This document shows positions 1 to 7,266 of a stretch of 64,000 bases of DNA, in pieces. The DNA lies in the NCBI GenBank assembly GCA_946534895.1, contig CAMNDE010000001.1, positions 50,544 to 114,543 on the forward strand, read 5' to 3'. This stretch comes from UBA2943 sp946534895. Lineage in GTDB: Bacteria > Bacillota > Clostridia > Christensenellales > Aristaeellaceae. Numbering within the stretch: position 1 is the first letter of the stretch; every line of letters starts with the position of its first letter. The position numbers were made by a program, and so were the translations under genes. The notes under the pieces were generated by a model that ran no database searches, was not told the DNA's origin, and was given only the letters and a program-made list of their open reading frames with translations.

Positions 1-1
1 A

Positions 2-1162
2 AAACGAGTTTTCCTTACAGTTCTTGACGCTGTCGGATGCGGAGAACTGCCGGATGCAGGTGATTACGGCGACGTGGGGGCAAATACCTGGGGGCATGTT
101 ATGGATGCAGTCCATCCTGCATTGCCAAATTTTCATTCGCTTGGTCTGGGACATATAGGTTCCATTCATTCAGTGCCTGACCCTGAAGCTGTGGGTGCAT
201 ATGGGAAGTGCAGGGAAGTAAGCGCAGGAAAAGATACAACCACCGGACACTGGGAAATAGCCGGTCTTCGTCTGGAAAAGCCTTTTCCCACATTCCCTCA
301 TGGATTTCCGGAAGAGTTTATTCATGCTTTTGAAAAAAGGATCGGTCATAAGGTCATTGGCAACTATCCTGCTTCCGGAACCGCAATTCTCGAACAGCTT
401 GGTGAACAGTCGAGAAAAAACCGGGAACCGATTGTGTATACTTCTGCAGACTCCGTATTTCAGATTGCATGCCACGAAGACGTTTTCCCCAGAAATCAAC
501 TGTATGAGTTCTGCACAATTGCAAGGGAGATGCTTCAGGGTGAGCTTGGCGTGGGCCGGGTGATTGCACGTCCATACATCGGTTCAGAAGGTTCTTTTGT
601 CCGCACATCAGGTCGCAGGGATTTTTCACTGCCTCCCATCGGAAGGACTGTGCTGGATGTAGTGAAAGATGCCGGTATGACCACCCTTGGTGTGGGAAAA
701 ATTGAAGACATCTTTGATCATCGCGGCCTTACTGCCTCCAATCATGCGGCTGGCAATCCTGCATGTCTGGATGCATGGATTGATTACATGAAACAGGATT
801 TCACCGGCCTTTGTTTCACCAATCTTGTTGATACTGATATGCTTTGGGGTCACAGACGTGATCCTCAGGGATTTGCCGATGCGCTGACTCAGATTGATGA
901 ACGTATTCCTGAGATCAAAGGACTTATGCATGAGAACGACCTTTTGATATTCACGGCAGATCACGGCTGCGATCCGACTTTCCATGGTACAGATCATACC
1001 AGGGAGTATATTCCGCTCCTCTGCTGGTGGCCGGGCATGACACACGCAGCAGATCTTGGTGTACGCAGCACCTATGCGGATATCGCTGCTACGATTACGG
1101 ACTGGCTTGGACTTGATGAACGCTTCCAGGCCACTTCCTTTGCAGATGCGCTCAGGCAATGA
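2..1162 (+). CDS. deoB: Phosphopentomutase, 5' end cut by window edge
   Basis: Interconverts ribose/deoxyribose 1-phosphate and 5-phosphate in nucleoside salvage; cytosolic alkaline-phosphatase-superfamily metalloenzyme. The frame is open from base 2 (KRVFLTVLDAVGCGELPDAG...), which matches the family N-terminus, so only the start codon and perhaps one or two residues lie left of the window; a GTG at 74 is internal. Visible motifs are the metal-binding D of VLDAVG, the phospho-acceptor Thr region KDTTTGHWE and the C-terminal metal ligands in DHGCDPTFHGTDHTREY. About 386 residues, close to the usual 390. A second nucleoside-salvage gene, deoD, lies at 33.5 kb but is not linked to it. Confidence 0.95.
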   Translation, partial: KRVFLTVLDAVGCGELPDAGDYGDVGANTWGHVMDAVHPALPNFHSLGLGHIGSIHSVPDPEAVGAYGKCREVSAGKDTTTGHWEIAGLRLEKPFPTFPHGFPEEFIHAFEKRIGHKVIGNYPASGTAILEQLGEQSRKNREPIVYTSADSVFQIACHEDVFPRNQLYEFCTIAREMLQGELGVGRVIARPYIGSEGSFVRTSGRRDFSLPPIGRTVLDVVKDAGMTTLGVGKIEDIFDHRGLTASNHAAGNPACLDAWIDYMKQDFTGLCFTNLVDTDMLWGHRRDPQGFADALTQIDERIPEIKGLMHENDLLIFTADHGCDPTFHGTDHTREYIPLLCWWPGMTHAADLGVRSTYADIAATITDWLGLDERFQATSFADALRQ

Positions 1163-1333
1163 TTCGAAGCCAGGCGCAGGAAACAGCCATGTGCTGAGTT
1201 CTTGGCACCGGTGCAGCATTGCATTGAAATATATCAGGGGAAAGCACGGAAGCATGAACAGGCGATTGAATGCCCAAACTTCAGTCGGCGCTGAAGCGGA
1301 TGTTGATAATACCCCTCATGGAGGCAGCGGAAT

Positions 1334-1747
1334 ATGCAGAAAACGCCGAATGTTTCATCCTGGACAAGCGAAATGAAAAAGGCATCAGCCCATGACCTGG
1401 AAATCTGTACCTATGTGCATGTACACAGTGAAAAAGTCCAGCAGATCCAGGAACTGTTGCCGGATGAAGTAACGTTGAACCGTCTGTCCGAGCTTTTCAA
1501 GGTATTCGGAGACAACACACGGATACGAATCCTGTATGTCCTCTTTGAAGATGAAGTATGCGTATGCGATCTGGCCAATCTGCTGGGAATGACGCAGTCT
1601 GCCGTCTCACATCAGCTTCGCGTCCTGAAAGATGCCAGGCTTATTAAGAGCAGGAGAGACGGAAAAACTGTCTTTTATTCCCTCGCAGATGATCATGTCA
1701 GAAGTCTGCTTTCCCAGGGAACGGATCATATTCATGAAGAACTCTGA
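1334..1747 (+). CDS. ArsR/SmtB-family metal-sensing repressor
   Basis: Winged-helix DNA-binding protein of 137 residues. Helix-turn-helix spans about residues 74-100 (VCVCDLANLLGMTQSAVSHQL). The C-terminal helix carries D119, H121, H132 and E135 with the same spacing (2, 11, 3) as the alpha-5 zinc site of SmtB/CzrA. C25, C76 and C78 resemble the N-terminal/alpha-3 thiolate site of CadC. This predicts derepression by Zn or Cd/Pb (inference). Start: ATG 1334 follows a GGAG about ten bases upstream; ATG 1373 is the alternative and would drop the N-terminal 13 residues but keep C25. No metal transporter sits next to it; the next gene begins 18 bases downstream and is probably cotranscribed. Confidence 0.85.
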   Translation: MQKTPNVSSWTSEMKKASAHDLEICTYVHVHSEKVQQIQELLPDEVTLNRLSELFKVFGDNTRIRILYVLFEDEVCVCDLANLLGMTQSAVSHQLRVLKDARLIKSRRDGKTVFYSLADDHVRSLLSQGTDHIHEEL

Positions 1748-1765
1748 GAGGAGAGGTGACTTTTC

Positions 1766-2386
1766 ATGTCAAATCATGTCATTACGATCGCCCGTGGATA
1801 TGGAAGCGGCGGACGCACTATGGGTAAGATGCTTTCCGAAGAGCTGGGCTGGAATTATTATGATCGCGAAATTCTCAGACTGGCATCAGATGAAAGCGGC
1901 ATTAACGAGGAGCTCTTTGCCAAGGCTGACGAAACTGCGAAGCGCTCTCTTTCCTCTTTATTCCGTGTACAGCGGGACTGTCTTGACGGAACTGTTATTC
2001 CGCCTGACAGTGATGAGTTTATTTCCAATGAAAACCTGTTTCGTTATCAGGCAAAAATCATCCGGCGACTGGCGGAAACAGAAAACTGCGTCATTGTCGG
2101 CCGCTGTGCCAACTTTATTCTGAAAGATCAAAAGCACGTGGTAAATGTATATGTCCATGCACCTGAACAGTACTGCGTACGCACAGTCATGAATCTGTAC
2201 GGAATCGACCGTGAAGAAGCGGAGAAGCGGATCCATACCATAGACAAACGCCGCAGCGAGTATTACAAATACTTTACAGGCAAGGACTGGCGGCTTGCGG
2301 ATTCTTATGATCTGTGTATTGATTCTTCCCGAATGGACTGGACTAAGTGCATACAGATCGTAAAAGCATATTTGGAATGCATCTGA
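1766..2386 (+). CDS. Cytidylate-kinase-like family protein
   Basis: A 206-residue P-loop kinase relative (Pfam cytidylate_kin2 type). The N-terminus VITIARGYGSGGRTMGKML followed by LGWNYYDREI is the family signature, with a glycine-rich GYGSGGR loop in place of the classical GxxGxGKS. VIVGRCANFIL at about 110-120 is the second conserved block. Members are not the essential cmk enzyme and their substrate is generally unknown. It starts at an ATG with GAGAGGAGG just upstream and lies 18 bases after the metal sensor, so the two are likely one transcript. Function beyond nucleotide binding cannot be read from the sequence. Confidence 0.8.
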   Translation: MSNHVITIARGYGSGGRTMGKMLSEELGWNYYDREILRLASDESGINEELFAKADETAKRSLSSLFRVQRDCLDGTVIPPDSDEFISNENLFRYQAKIIRRLAETENCVIVGRCANFILKDQKHVVNVYVHAPEQYCVRTVMNLYGIDREEAEKRIHTIDKRRSEYYKYFTGKDWRLADSYDLCIDSSRMDWTKCIQIVKAYLECI

Positions 2387-2413
2387 TAATTTAGCATCGT
2401 CACAATGGAAGAA

Positions 2414-2442
2414 TTCATCTTTCTGTTCCGTTTGTATATTAT
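2414..2442 (+). promoter_or_regulatory. Possible promoter for SH3b lipoprotein gene
   Basis: TTCATC (2414-2419) and TATTAT (2437-2442) are separated by 17 bases, 28 bases before the GTG start at 2470. The -10 is good and the -35 is weak. Confidence 0.4.
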
Positions 2443-2469
2443 AGCAATGAGGAAGGGAGGCGGACTCTG

Positions 2470-3594
2470 GTGATAGTCAGGAAAGTCAATCTGGCTTTGA
2501 TTGCCTTTGTCTGCCTTCTCTGCAGCATTACCTCGTGTAAAGCGTCTGAAGTATTTGGCCTTTTAGTTTCCGACAGCGGTGCAGTTTCAGTGAAAACAGA
2601 TTCAGCAACCGATTGTGAAGTGAACGCCGGCACCTGGGTTCAGATTCTGGATACTGTTGAAAACATCAGTCACATCCATATTGGCGACGGACTGGATGGC
2701 TTCATCAGCACAGACAAAGTAAAGCGCGTGGAAATCCGGCATGCCATGATGGGTTTTGTTTCCAATCCCGGGAAACGGTCCTTTCTGAATCTCAGGAGTG
2801 GTCCTTCGTATACGGCAGATGTGCTCAATGTCTATTATAATGGTGTGCCATGTGTACTGCTTTCTGAACAGGACGGATGGATGCATGTTCGAATCAATGG
2901 CGTTGACGGTTATTTCCGAAAGGAATATGTTCATGTTTTCTCTGCTCCGTATGGGGAATCCGTTGCAACTGTGTCAACACCTTCCGGAACCGGTCTGAAT
3001 CTGAGGAGCGGTCCGGGATATGAATACCGGGCTGTCGGTCAGCTGGATTCAGGTACCTATCTGACACTTCTGCAGAAAGGAAACCACTGGTGGATGGTCT
3101 CTGATGGTTCCCGTACCGGATTTATCCGCGCTGACTTTGCCACGGAAGGAATCATTCAGCCGGACTTCTATCCTTCTGATTCCGCAGGAGGCACCTACGC
3201 CCTCGTAACAAATCCCAAGTCCACCCAGGTCCTGAATCTCAGAGCACGACCGGGCAAGGCCTATGAATCCATCGGCCAGTATTCCAATGGTGCCCGCGTT
3301 ACTATCCTGTACCAGGGACTGGAATGGTGCAAGGTGGAAGCAAAAGATGGCAAAACCGGATATATGATGACTGACTATCTTACGCTGTATAACGCCATGG
3401 ACACGCCGACAATGAGTGTGGTCCAGGAAGACAGGACATTCGTGAATCTCAGAGAAGAACCCTCGCTGACAGGAAAGGTTCTCTGCGAAATCCCTCACGG
3501 AAGCAAGGTCATTATCCTTTCGCCTGACGAGTCCTGGTTCAGGGTGCGCTACGACAGTTTTACCGGTTATATTGCAGCCAGCTTTCTTCAATAA
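2470..3594 (+). CDS. Four-repeat SH3b-domain lipoprotein
   Basis: A 374-residue exported protein. The start is GTG 2470, placed nine bases after GGGAGG. Residues 1-22 form a signal peptide ending in ITSC, a lipobox with C23 as the lipidated residue. Four bacterial SH3 repeats follow, recognisable by the LNLRSGPS/LNLRSGPG/LNLRARPG/VNLREEPS cores and closing GYI/GFI strands, at about 90-150, 165-225, 240-300 and 315-374. A short divergent repeat may lie at 30-85. Such modules bind cell-wall or protein ligands; there is no catalytic domain, so it is probably a wall-associated binding protein. A strong terminator follows. Confidence 0.85.
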   Translation: MIVRKVNLALIAFVCLLCSITSCKASEVFGLLVSDSGAVSVKTDSATDCEVNAGTWVQILDTVENISHIHIGDGLDGFISTDKVKRVEIRHAMMGFVSNPGKRSFLNLRSGPSYTADVLNVYYNGVPCVLLSEQDGWMHVRINGVDGYFRKEYVHVFSAPYGESVATVSTPSGTGLNLRSGPGYEYRAVGQLDSGTYLTLLQKGNHWWMVSDGSRTGFIRADFATEGIIQPDFYPSDSAGGTYALVTNPKSTQVLNLRARPGKAYESIGQYSNGARVTILYQGLEWCKVEAKDGKTGYMMTDYLTLYNAMDTPTMSVVQEDRTFVNLREEPSLTGKVLCEIPHGSKVIILSPDESWFRVRYDSFTGYIAASFLQ

Positions 3595-3637
3595 TCACAC
3601 ATCCAACGGCCTTGTGTTTCCATCAGCATTGCCACAG

Positions 3638-3675
3638 AAAAACCCACCGGATTGCAAATGATCCGGTGGGTTTTT
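3638..3675. terminator. Bidirectional rho-independent terminator
   Basis: A 15-base perfect inverted repeat (AAAAACCCACCGGAT / ATCCGGTGGGTTTTT) with an 8-base loop. A-tract and T-tract flank both sides, so it can end the SH3b gene on the plus strand and the motor-like operon on the minus strand. Confidence 0.93.
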
Positions 3676-3726
3676 CTATCATGTGTAAATCTGACTTGTT
3701 CTGCATAAAACCGGAGAATCATATGT

Positions 3727-4215
3727 TCACTGGCCGACGGAGGAATTGGTGCGTATGGACATGGGAATACCCCACATATAATATGTGATGAAGAGTTCAC
3801 GTACCGGATGGGCATTTGCCTGCGTCAGAATTGTGGCCTGCACTTTTCCCGATGAACGTGCATCGACGGAATATCTCGTTTCCTCTGCGATCTGAAGCAT
3901 ATCTTCTGCAACCGGTGAAACCTGTATTTCCACCTGATCTGCCTGGATAAAAGCCTTGTTATCAAGTTCCACTGTAAACGTAAGGAACTGATAATTCTCC
4001 ACATCACCCGGGATATCGGATGAAAAGCGCGTCCCGGTCACAGCATTCAGCTGCATTGCATGCTGCAGATAGTCAAACAGTTCACCATACGATTCAGCTT
4101 CTGTCGCTGTTACCTCAACACCTTTTACGCCCAGTCCGCATGTCATATACAGATATCCTGATCCCAGCAGGGAAGCCATAAGTACCAACAGCAGAAATAC
4201 TGCAAGTTTTTTCAA
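3727..4215 (-). CDS. Small membrane-anchored protein of motor-like operon
   Basis: A 162-residue protein of unknown family. Residues 1-24 are a hydrophobic signal or anchor (KKLAVFLLLVLMASLLGSGYL) followed by an extracytoplasmic region rich in beta-prone segments. There is a Cys at about 26, but the preceding residues (YMTC) do not make a convincing lipobox. It is the last gene of a minus-strand operon and begins seven bases after the OmpA-like gene ends, so it is translated with it. Its likely role is an accessory of that channel complex (inference from position only). Confidence 0.7.
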   Translation of the reverse strand: MKKLAVFLLLVLMASLLGSGYLYMTCGLGVKGVEVTATEAESYGELFDYLQHAMQLNAVTGTRFSSDIPGDVENYQFLTFTVELDNKAFIQADQVEIQVSPVAEDMLQIAEETRYSVDARSSGKVQATILTQANAHPVRELFITYYMWGIPMSIRTNSSVGQ

Positions 4216-4222
4216 AAAATCG

Positions 4223-5218
4223 TCACTCCGTCATATTCAGTATTCTGTTCATTTCTTCGATCATTTCAGCATCTTTCAGGCTGAATTTGAACTCCACTCT
4301 GCGGCTTGCCTCCAGGTTCTCGCTGCCGTCTGGATTGTAAACCAGATCGTTGGATGACCTGCCTTTTGCAGTAAGAATACTCTGCAGAAGCCTGCGCTGT
4401 GCTGAGGAAAGATTACCCATGGTGAGACAGTATTCTGCCACCCGCAGAGCACGGTCCTGGCTCAGCTGCAGATTCTTCAGATATGTGCCTGTGGAATCCG
4501 TATGACCTTCTATGATGATTTCTCCGATATAATCCTTGTATTCTTCCCGCAGAAGCACGCTCAGATAAATCGGGACAAACTGATCCAGCAGGCTTTTTCC
4601 GTCTTCACGGATTTCTGAGGAATTCGTCTGAAAGAAGACCCTGCTCTCAAGTATGATATCACCCGTGTTCTGATCCACCTGTGCGGCTATATTGGATTTT
4701 GACAGAACAGATGACAGCTCCCGGATAATCTGGCTCCGAACGCCCACCATATCCTCAAGGCGCCTTGTCTGGGCATCAAACAGTTCCTTCTGTGCGCTGA
4801 GCTGCAGCTGCAGCTGATTCAGTTCCGTTTCCCGGGTCGACAGTGTTGCCCGTGCCTCATCCAGTTCTTCCTGCTTCCCGATGAGAATGATCGTCTGCTG
4901 TTCCAGCTGGTTCTGCTGATCTTCCAGATCCAGTTTGACCTGTGTAAGCTCTGCAGTGGCCTGATCCAGCTCAGACTGCTGAACAATCAGAATCGTTGCC
5001 TGTTCTTCAAGCTGTGTCTGCTGGCTTGTCAGAAGCACCTGCTGTGCTTCCAGCGCCCGTGTTTTTGCCTCAAGCGTTTGGTTGTACTGATACAGGTTGT
5101 AAACAAGGAAAAGCACAAAAACCAGAACCAGTGCCGCCATGATATCGGAATAACTGATCCAGCTGGAACCACTGTTTCCACGGCCGGCACGCCGATTATG
5201 TACATGCTGCCGAGCCAT
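4223..5218 (-). CDS. MotB/ZorB-like OmpA-domain stator protein
   Basis: A 331-residue inner-membrane protein. A single transmembrane helix at 22-45 begins WISYSDIMAAL, where D25 sits at the position of the proton-binding Asp of MotB/ZorB. A coiled coil spans about 46-158 and includes a near-tandem 35-residue repeat (66-100 and 101-135). The OmpA-like peptidoglycan-binding domain spans 180-318, with VFFQTNSSEI and GHTDSTG (238-244) and a matching RVEFKF end strand. The start codon follows GGAGG and lies two bases after the upstream channel gene. MotA/MotB pairs convert ion flow into motion against a wall anchor. No flagellar genes are seen, so this is not a flagellar stator on the evidence here. 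Confidence 0.85.
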   Translation of the reverse strand: MARQHVHNRRAGRGNSGSSWISYSDIMAALVLVFVLFLVYNLYQYNQTLEAKTRALEAQQVLLTSQQTQLEEQATILIVQQSELDQATAELTQVKLDLEDQQNQLEQQTIILIGKQEELDEARATLSTRETELNQLQLQLSAQKELFDAQTRRLEDMVGVRSQIIRELSSVLSKSNIAAQVDQNTGDIILESRVFFQTNSSEIREDGKSLLDQFVPIYLSVLLREEYKDYIGEIIIEGHTDSTGTYLKNLQLSQDRALRVAEYCLTMGNLSSAQRRLLQSILTAKGRSSNDLVYNPDGSENLEASRRVEFKFSLKDAEMIEEMNRILNMTE

Positions 5219-5220
5219 AA

Positions 5221-6756
5221 TTATTCCTCCTTCGCAGATTGAACTGCCATTTCAGCCAGAATTGTCTCAATATGGTGAAGCATATTCTGCATGGTGCCGA
5301 TCTGTTCGAGAGGGAGCGCATTGGTTTCTGCATGTTCAAATCGGCCGATCTGCTCAGAAAAGGACTGAGTCACTTCATTCATGGTCTTCTCAAACATTCC
5401 CAGTGAAGTGGACAGGCCTGACACCACCGTATCGACAAACTGCTGATAGCTTCGGGAGAGCTCCCTGGAAGAAGCTGAAAATGCATTGCCCGCCTCCTGA
5501 ATCTGGCTGGAAGACTGCTTTTCCATGGTAGAAATATGCCCCAGCGCTGCCTCCTGTTCCTTTGAAAAGCTCTGAATGCTTCTTGAAAGTTTTTCCTGTG
5601 CAGCAGAAATGGTATTGAGAAGTCTGCTCTGTTCATCAGACAGCCCGGCAATCCGCTGCATGATCTCCGCCGTACGCTGTTCAAAAGTCTCATCCCGCTT
5701 GCGGGCATGTTCGAGTTCCTGAATATACTGTCTGAACTGCCCCAGAACCTGATCTGTCATTTTCTGCATGGATGTGACTTCGCCAAGCATGCCCCCCGTC
5801 GCTTCCAGGGACTCCTGAAGCCGCTGCACAGAAACTCTTTGGCTCTGATTCAGTTCATTCATTGTTCTTCCCAGCGCAAGGAACTGACCATCGAGAGAGT
5901 GGTTCATCTCAGTGATGAACTGTCCCACAATGCGCTGAATTCCGTCAATCTGAGCAGTGGTCGCACCGACCAGGAAATGATCCATGGAACGTGTAACCGG
6001 AACCATTGCATTACGGACAGCATTCTCCATGGCAGCCGGAACTTTGACAAGCATGGAGTCCGACACATTGTTGAGCATATGATTCCGGTCCTGATTCTGG
6101 CAGATCAGCTGAACATCATTGTCCAGCGGGCGCTGCATGGCAAGGGAAGTAAAGGATTCCACAAAATCATCAATTGCCCGGTAACTTGAACCCTGCAGTA
6201 TCCTGTTCAGCATATTGAACGCCAGTGAGCAGGCAACACCTGCAACCGATGTGCCGAATGCGAACTGCATGCCATTGAGAAGATTCTGAATTCCATTCAT
6301 CATGGATTCCGTGGTAGTGACATTAAGTCCGGACAGTCCCTGTGTCATACCCACAAACGTACCGAGAATACCAAGACTTGTGAGAAGGCTTGGTATCAGC
6401 TCCGCCAGGGTTGCATTGCCGGGGCCGTGGGTGACAGTATCATCGTTGACGTAGTCTTCCACATTGCAGGGAAGGCCACGCCGGTCAAGCTGTTCAGCAT
6501 TCTGCAGAAATCTGAGCCAGCATCCCTTCAGGCGGCGACCCAGAAATCGTGACTCCTGCCATACCGGACGCTCGGGACTTGTTCCGGCCTCATCCTGGAG
6601 TTTCCGGATTGCCACACGAAGCGAGTGAGTTGTACCCCAAAGCGGAATCAGGCACTTGATGATTCCAATAAAAGCAACAACAGCTATGCATCCATATATA
6701 GCATAATCCAGCACGTGTGCAGGCATATGCTGAAATAAACCTGTAATTGCACTCAT
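5221..6756 (-). CDS. MotA/TolQ/ExbB (ZorA-like) proton-channel protein
   Basis: A 511-residue protein. Transmembrane helices lie at about 16-40, 118-144 (LIPSLLTSLGILGTFVGMTQGL, the ZorA/ExbB-type signature) and 162-186 (FAFGTSVAGVACSLAF, pore-lining T169/S170). A long, mostly alpha-helical coiled-coil tail runs from about 230 to the end, as in ZorA, where such tails project into the cytoplasm. The ATG at 6756 is preferred because GGGGAAGAG lies just before it; a TTG at 6807 would add 17 residues. It is the first gene of the operon with the OmpA-like partner. Zorya defence loci carry such a pair plus ZorC/ZorD or ZorE; none of those is next to it here. Confidence 0.85.
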   Translation of the reverse strand: MSAITGLFQHMPAHVLDYAIYGCIAVVAFIGIIKCLIPLWGTTHSLRVAIRKLQDEAGTSPERPVWQESRFLGRRLKGCWLRFLQNAEQLDRRGLPCNVEDYVNDDTVTHGPGNATLAELIPSLLTSLGILGTFVGMTQGLSGLNVTTTESMMNGIQNLLNGMQFAFGTSVAGVACSLAFNMLNRILQGSSYRAIDDFVESFTSLAMQRPLDNDVQLICQNQDRNHMLNNVSDSMLVKVPAAMENAVRNAMVPVTRSMDHFLVGATTAQIDGIQRIVGQFITEMNHSLDGQFLALGRTMNELNQSQRVSVQRLQESLEATGGMLGEVTSMQKMTDQVLGQFRQYIQELEHARKRDETFEQRTAEIMQRIAGLSDEQSRLLNTISAAQEKLSRSIQSFSKEQEAALGHISTMEKQSSSQIQEAGNAFSASSRELSRSYQQFVDTVVSGLSTSLGMFEKTMNEVTQSFSEQIGRFEHAETNALPLEQIGTMQNMLHHIETILAEMAVQSAKEE

Positions 6757-7076
6757 GATTTCTCTTCCCCGTATGATAGAGTAGTAGTTTATACAGCTCC
6801 TCTCCAAGAGCCTGTGCTCCGCAATCCGGAATGCCGTTTACCGTTCGTCTGTTCCTGGCAGTGACGGTTTTCTGCGTCGATACTGACGCTTCCAGAGGCT
6901 GGCACAACTGCCATACCGTAAATCCTGGACATATGCTGTCTTTCACCATCTCCAATGTCCGGACCGGTTTCAGCCGGCTTTTCCAGCAGCTTCCATCTGC
7001 ATCAGAGGACGAAGCATGGCAAACGCACGGTCCTGGGCTACCGGCCATCGAAGCAATACCATTCTCGGCTTGTTCC

Positions 7077-7096
7077 TTACACTGGTATCAGTGTAA
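7077..7096. promoter_or_regulatory. Inverted repeat, possible operator or hairpin
   Basis: TTACACTG-GTAT-CAGTGTAA: 8-base perfect arms around a 4-base centre. It lies 105 bases upstream of the -35 for the radical SAM gene. There is no T-tract, so it is an operator candidate rather than a terminator; the regulator is unknown. Confidence 0.4.
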
Positions 7097-7200
7097 TTCT
7101 ATCTGAAAGCACTGAAAAAGTAAACTCTGTTTCTTCATATAAATGTAACATAAATGAAAACAGAGACTCTGCATTATCCGTTTTCATCCTTCAACATCAA

Positions 7201-7229
7201 TTGACCATAGGTTTTTTCAATGATAAAAT
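7201..7229 (+). promoter_or_regulatory. Promoter of TIGR03960/TIGR03936/rng operon
   Basis: TTGACC (7201-7206), 17-base spacer and TAAAAT (7224-7229), 37 bases upstream of the ATG at 7267. It is likely the main promoter for the long plus-strand run that follows. Confidence 0.75.
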
Positions 7230-7266
7230 TACAAACTGGAACATAAGTATTACTGGAGGAATTCAG

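Larger units (their letters stand above)
6757..7266. other. Intergenic region with gene-like remnants and a palindrome
   Basis: Divergent region of about 510 bases between the motor-like operon (-) and the radical SAM gene (+). The right third holds a good promoter (7201-7229) and an inverted repeat (7077-7096). The left part (about 6800-7060) has composition like coding DNA. On the minus strand it shows two short open stretches in different frames, one ending at a TGA and another running into the start region of the channel gene, with no start codon plus ribosome site. I cannot assign either to a family; it may be a decayed gene. Confidence 0.4.

Noticed and set aside
1163..1333. Terminator or regulatory RNA between deoB and the ArsR gene
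   Set aside because: A short CTTCAG/CTGAAG hairpin is present near 1279-1297, but there is no T-tract and no larger structure.
3727..6756. A complete Zorya defence system
   Set aside because: Only the ZorA/ZorB-like pair is present. No ZorC, ZorD helicase or ZorE nuclease lies on either side; the neighbours are a lipoprotein and a radical SAM operon.
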